From an uncultured Pelagibacteraceae bacterium (GTDB lineage Bacteria > Pseudomonadota > Alphaproteobacteria > Pelagibacterales > Pelagibacteraceae), in the NCBI GenBank assembly GCA_902523515.1, contig CABYZT010000001.1, positions 124,001 to 188,000 of the forward strand: a stretch of DNA of 64,000 nt, given 5' to 3'. The notes under the pieces are model-generated. The model had not been told where the DNA came from. It saw only the letters and a program-made list of their open reading frames with translations, and did no database searches. A program made the translations under genes and the position numbers. Positions 63,901 to 64,000 of this stretch are shown here, piece after piece; position 1 is the first letter of the stretch; every line of letters starts with the position of its first letter.

Positions 63901-64000
63901 AAGTTACAGAGGAGATTGCTAAACTTAGACATTCAACTCCTGGAGTTACTTTAATATCACCACCACCACATCATGATATTTATTCAATCGAAGATCTTGC
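60996..64000 (+). CDS. gltB: glutamate synthase large subunit, 3' end outside window
   Basis: The frame starts [11 protein letters not shown] and stays open to base 64000 (about 1001 residues; full GltB is about 1500). The Ntn-type nucleophile is Cys26 in [11 protein letters not shown], so a 25-residue propeptide is cleaved. [20 protein letters not shown] and [11 protein letters not shown] of the glutaminase domain are clear, as is the beginning of the FMN domain ([29 protein letters not shown]). It is translationally coupled to gltD. Confidence 0.97.
   Translation, partial: [1001 protein letters not shown]

Overview
The window is about 64 kb of very AT-rich, tightly packed bacterial chromosome. 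Many neighbouring genes share a TAATG or ATGA junction, and intergenic gaps are usually only a few bases. The base composition, the small spacers, and the gene clusters (tsaB-fur-miaB-phoH-ybeY-lnt-metK-nusA-infB-rbfA-rpsO-pnp; irr-fabA-fabB-fabI; tlpA-argH-lptM-lysA; a SUV3-like helicase next to fdxA and carD) point to a streamlined marine alphaproteobacterium of the SAR11/Pelagibacterales type. That assignment is an inference from gene order, protein character and composition; no database search was possible. No phage, insertion sequence, CRISPR array or rRNA is visible.

Layout. 1-2.1 kb: a Bax-type glucosaminidase-domain protein, cut by the left edge, convergent with a secreted NodB-type polysaccharide deacetylase. 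2.05-15 kb: the translation/RNA supercluster on the plus strand, from a short tsaB to pnp, from which several customary members (rimI, ybeX/tlyC, trmB, rimP, ylxR, truB) are missing. 15-21.2 kb: a surface-glycan or modification island of extreme AT content with a sugar-O-methyltransferase-like protein, a decayed fragment of a second copy, a large multi-spanning membrane protein, two GT2 glycosyltransferases and a radical SAM/SPASM protein. 21.2-26.7 kb: fabI, fabB and fabA on the minus strand, then irr, rubrerythrin, an Fe-S protein and a DUF3501 protein on the plus strand, with probable Irr operators. 26.7-32.7 kb: minus-strand ubiE-ubiB-coaBC-dut-moeB/thiF-SH3 and divergent mutM. 32.7-35.8 kb: rpsT, a 314-bp gene-free AT-rich stretch with a near-consensus DnaA box, dnaA and dnaN. 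35.8-43 kb: plsC, lysA, a 43-residue lptM, argH, tlpA, a HIG1 protein, an esterase, an HNH nuclease, coq7, dsbB, a DedA-like protein and tRNA-Leu(CAA). 43-53.3 kb: an acyl-CoA ligase, a 30-residue Lys/Arg-rich peptide gene with its own hairpin leader and terminator, carD, fdxA, a TerB-like protein, the helicase, acetoacetate-CoA ligase, a PaaI-type thioesterase, a 32-residue membrane peptide beside tRNA-Arg(ACG), and a thiolase. 53.4-64 kb: a two-gene pyruvate dehydrogenase locus in which E1 carries its own lipoyl domain, a DMT exporter, uppP, gltD and gltB (cut by the right edge).

How it fits together. Most genes are housekeeping: translation, replication initiation, fatty acid, ubiquinone, lysine and arginine synthesis, glutamate synthesis and acetyl-CoA supply. 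Iron-linked control is visible around irr and rubrerythrin. The accessory part is the glycan island, where genes have turned over. The points most worth following up are the lipoyl-E1 fusion, the tiny highly basic peptide beside a CarD protein with a Lys-rich tail, the Irr operators, the pentamer repeat that contains the pnp start codon, and the gene losses in the translation supercluster.
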